From an uncultured Prevotella sp. (GTDB lineage: Bacteria; Bacteroidota; Bacteroidia; Bacteroidales; Bacteroidaceae), in the NCBI GenBank assembly GCA_900315525.1, contig OMZO01000002.1:62001-126000 (forward strand): a stretch of DNA of 64,000 bases, read 5' to 3'. Below the pieces are notes generated by a model that did no database searches, had not been told where the DNA came from, and saw nothing but the letters and a program-made list of their open reading frames with translations. Both the position numbers and the translations under genes were made by a program. Positions within the stretch are counted from its first letter, which is position 1; the number at the start of each line of letters is the position of its first letter. Shown piece after piece: positions 62,279 through 64,000 of the stretch.

Positions 62279-62292
62279 CCTTTTAGCATTTT

Positions 62293-64000
62293 TTATTGAT
62301 TGTACTTGAGTGCCCTGCTCGCCCGCCTGTATCTGATGAATATGTAAACGGCCAGCAGTATCAGCAGTATCGCGTAGATGATGATGGCCGTAGGCGACAG
62401 CAGGAAGGTGTTGGGTACGACGACTTCGATGGTGCGGAGGTCGTATTGGTCGGGCGATTCCAGCAGGAAGGCTTTCACCTTGAAGGTGTAGGTGCCGGCC
62501 GGCACGCCACTATAGAAGGCCATGCGGTCTTTGCCGGCATTCTGCCAGTCCTTGTCGTAGCCCTCGAGCATATACTGGTAGTGCATACGATGCTGCAGCT
62601 GGTAGTTCATCGCGGCGAAGCGGAAGGCGAAGTTGTCGTTGCCCGTCGGCAGTTCTACGCGCTTGCTGGTAGGCACATAGTAGTCGTATGTGCTGTTCAG
62701 TCTCGGACTCTGCAACACGTCGTTGATGAAGAAGTCGGTGATCTGCAGCTTCAGCAGTGCACCGTTGTCGGTCATCAGTTTCTTGCGGTCCACGATGTAG
62801 TAGCCGTCGAGTGTGCCGAACAGGATATCGCCGTTGCCGTTGCAGATAGCGCCACCCTCAGAGATTCTGGTCTCGTCGACACCGTCCAGATGGGAGAAGG
62901 TGGTGATGATGTTCTTGTTCGCATCGAACGAGCAGATGGCGTGCTCGGTCGAAAACCAAGTGTTGCCGCGCTGGTCGAAGGTGATGCTGCGGATCTCGTC
63001 GGAGGGGAGTCCGCTTTGTGTGTCGAAGGTGTCGAACAGCCAGGTGCCGTCTTCGTCTTTCCCGATGCTGTGGGCGATGCCGCCGCCGTTGGTGCCTACC
63101 CACATCACGCCCTTGTTGTCGCGGCGGATGCATACGATGTCGTTGCTCATCAGCATCTTGTCGCTGGATGCAGGCATCTTCAGCTGCTCGACCTTCATCT
63201 TCTTGTCTTTGTACGACAGGAGGAGGATGCCGTCGGAGGTGCCTGCCCACACATGGCCTTCGCCGTCGCTGGCGATGGTTCTCACGTTCAGATGGGTGCC
63301 TTCAGGATAGCCTGGCATGCCGTTGCCGGGATAGAGGAATGTGGGCTTGCCGTTTTCCATCTTCATCATGTTCACGCCGCCGCCGTAGGTGGCTATCCAG
63401 AGGTTGCCGTATTTGTCTTCGATGGCCTGGTAGGCTTTGTTCGAGCTGAGGCTCTGCTTGTCGCCTTTCCGATGGCTGTATTTCTCGATGTTCCAGCCGC
63501 TGCCGTCGGGCGACATCTTGAAGAGACCGCTGTCTTTCGAACAGATCCAGTAGTTGCCCTTGGCGCCTTTCGTGATGCCGTAGAGGCGGCCCAGCGGGTG
63601 CCCTTGCGAGTCGTGGGTGATCACGCTCTCGTTGCCGTTGTCGTATTTCAGGAAGAGGCTGCTGCTCTTGTTGCCCAGCAGGAGCAGTTTGCGCTGTGCG
63701 TCGTAGAACATGGCCCTGAATTCGTTCTCCATCGCCGTCGTGGCGTTGGGGATAGGTCTTACCCTGACGATGTTGTTGCGGAGGATTTCCAGCTTGTCAA
63801 GTCCTCGGCGGCTTGTGGATTCCCAGACGACACCCTCGGGCAGCTCCAGCGCCGTATAGACGGTGTTGGCGAGGTTCCAGGGGTTTGAAGGGTCGTTATG
63901 GAAATACTCTACGACGTCCTTTTCGCGGTTGTAGTAGCCGAACCCGCCGTGATTCATCTCCATCCAGACGGTACCGTTGCTCTCGTTGAACTCGCCGCCG
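62293..64000 (-). CDS. Membrane sensor with reg_prop propeller and Y_Y_Y domain, N-terminus outside window, no kinase
   Basis: The visible 568 residues are the C-terminal part of a protein open past base 64000. Repeated two-component-propeller units are seen (AYQAIEDKYGNLWIATYGGG, RTIASDGEGHVWAGTSDGIL, RRDNKGVMWVGTNGGG, GNTWFSTEHAI), then a Y_Y_Y domain (YMLEGYDKDWQNAGKD and SGVPAGTYTFKVKAF), and a single membrane helix (TAIIIYAILLILLAVYIFIR) followed by only 13 residues. Full hybrid two-component sensors continue with a histidine kinase, but here a TAA stop follows. It could be a truncated sensor or one that signals through a separate partner. Confidence 0.8.
   Translation of the reverse strand, partial: GGEFNESNGTVWMEMNHGGFGYYNREKDVVEYFHNDPSNPWNLANTVYTALELPEGVVWESTSRRGLDKLEILRNNIVRVRPIPNATTAMENEFRAMFYDAQRKLLLLGNKSSSLFLKYDNGNESVITHDSQGHPLGRLYGITKGAKGNYWICSKDSGLFKMSPDGSGWNIEKYSHRKGDKQSLSSNKAYQAIEDKYGNLWIATYGGGVNMMKMENGKPTFLYPGNGMPGYPEGTHLNVRTIASDGEGHVWAGTSDGILLLSYKDKKMKVEQLKMPASSDKMLMSNDIVCIRRDNKGVMWVGTNGGGIAHSIGKDEDGTWLFDTFDTQSGLPSDEIRSITFDQRGNTWFSTEHAICSFDANKNIITTFSHLDGVDETRISEGGAICNGNGDILFGTLDGYYIVDRKKLMTDNGALLKLQITDFFINDVLQSPRLNSTYDYYVPTSKRVELPTGNDNFAFRFAAMNYQLQHRMHYQYMLEGYDKDWQNAGKDRMAFYSGVPAGTYTFKVKAFLLESPDQYDLRTIEVVVPNTFLLSPTAIIIYAILLILLAVYIFIRYRRASRALKYNQ

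Noticed and set aside
62018-62292. FMN riboswitch for ribE
   Set aside because: The conserved blocks of the FMN element were not found on the minus strand. The region instead forms one long closed hairpin ending in a T-run.
62296-63888. A 530-codon open frame on the plus strand
   Set aside because: It lies antisense to the propeller sensor, has a Val/Ala/Arg-heavy composition typical of a shadow frame in G+C-rich DNA, and shows no domain motif.

Overview
The window looks like chromosomal DNA of a Bacteroidota organism, most likely order Bacteroidales and close to Prevotella/Segatella. The evidence is many promoters of the Bacteroidota type (TTTG, about 20 bases, TAnnTTTG), a VirE/BT4734-type gene, a reg_prop/Y_Y_Y sensor, and housekeeping genes of that lineage (glnS, malQ with starch-binding domains, gmd/fcl). 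No tRNA, rRNA, integrase or CRISPR array was seen. No gene-free stretch exceeds 300 bases.

Region 1 (1-11,926) is a glycosyltransferase block: a clipped hexapeptide acyltransferase, six full GT4-type enzymes, two GT2 enzymes, one GT32 enzyme and a beta-propeller protein, mostly joined by 4-base ATGA/GTGA overlaps, followed by an inverted GNAT-like gene. Region 2 (12,071-18,531) is a compact one-strand operon for acyl groups carried on ACP: ACP, KAS III, SDR reductase, second KAS III, methylmalonyl-CoA-epimerase-like VOC protein, FkbH-like glyceryl transferase, second ACP, and a membrane O-acyltransferase broken by a frameshift. It may build an unusual acyl or glyceryl substituent for the polysaccharide and is the most novel-looking gene set here.

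Region 3 (18,548-22,891) holds two divergent O-acyltransferases, a UbiA-family prenyltransferase and an AAA-type ATPase. Region 4 (22,895-25,783) is a 2.9 kb module with a DUF6078-like gene and a VirE primase/helicase-like gene, bounded by mirror-image clusters of the 9-mer TGCATACAC and carrying three evenly spaced palindromes before virE. It looks like a small, undescribed mobile or replicating element. Region 5 (25,868-33,838) has an esterase, an SGNH hydrolase, four O-acyltransferases, a GT4 and a fucosyltransferase-like enzyme.

Region 6 (33,825-48,042, minus strand) is a 12-gene Wzx/Wzy-type exopolysaccharide operon. It runs from a response regulator and an initiating sugar-phosphate transferase (receiver-like N-terminus plus a methionine-rich acidic insertion), through a TolC-like protein, a Wzc-like co-polymerase with degenerate kinase motifs, a Wzy-like polymerase, four GT2 enzymes and the flippase, to an MBOAT acyltransferase with its SGNH partner. 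No Wza-like export protein is seen. Region 7 (48,149-64,000) is mostly housekeeping: xylulokinase; GDP-L-fucose synthesis (manC, gmd, fcl), which probably feeds the polysaccharide genes; dedA, a TPR protein, glnS, mltG, malQ, gph and ribE; a structured RNA gene resembling 6S RNA; and the C-terminal part of a membrane sensor that ends without a kinase domain.
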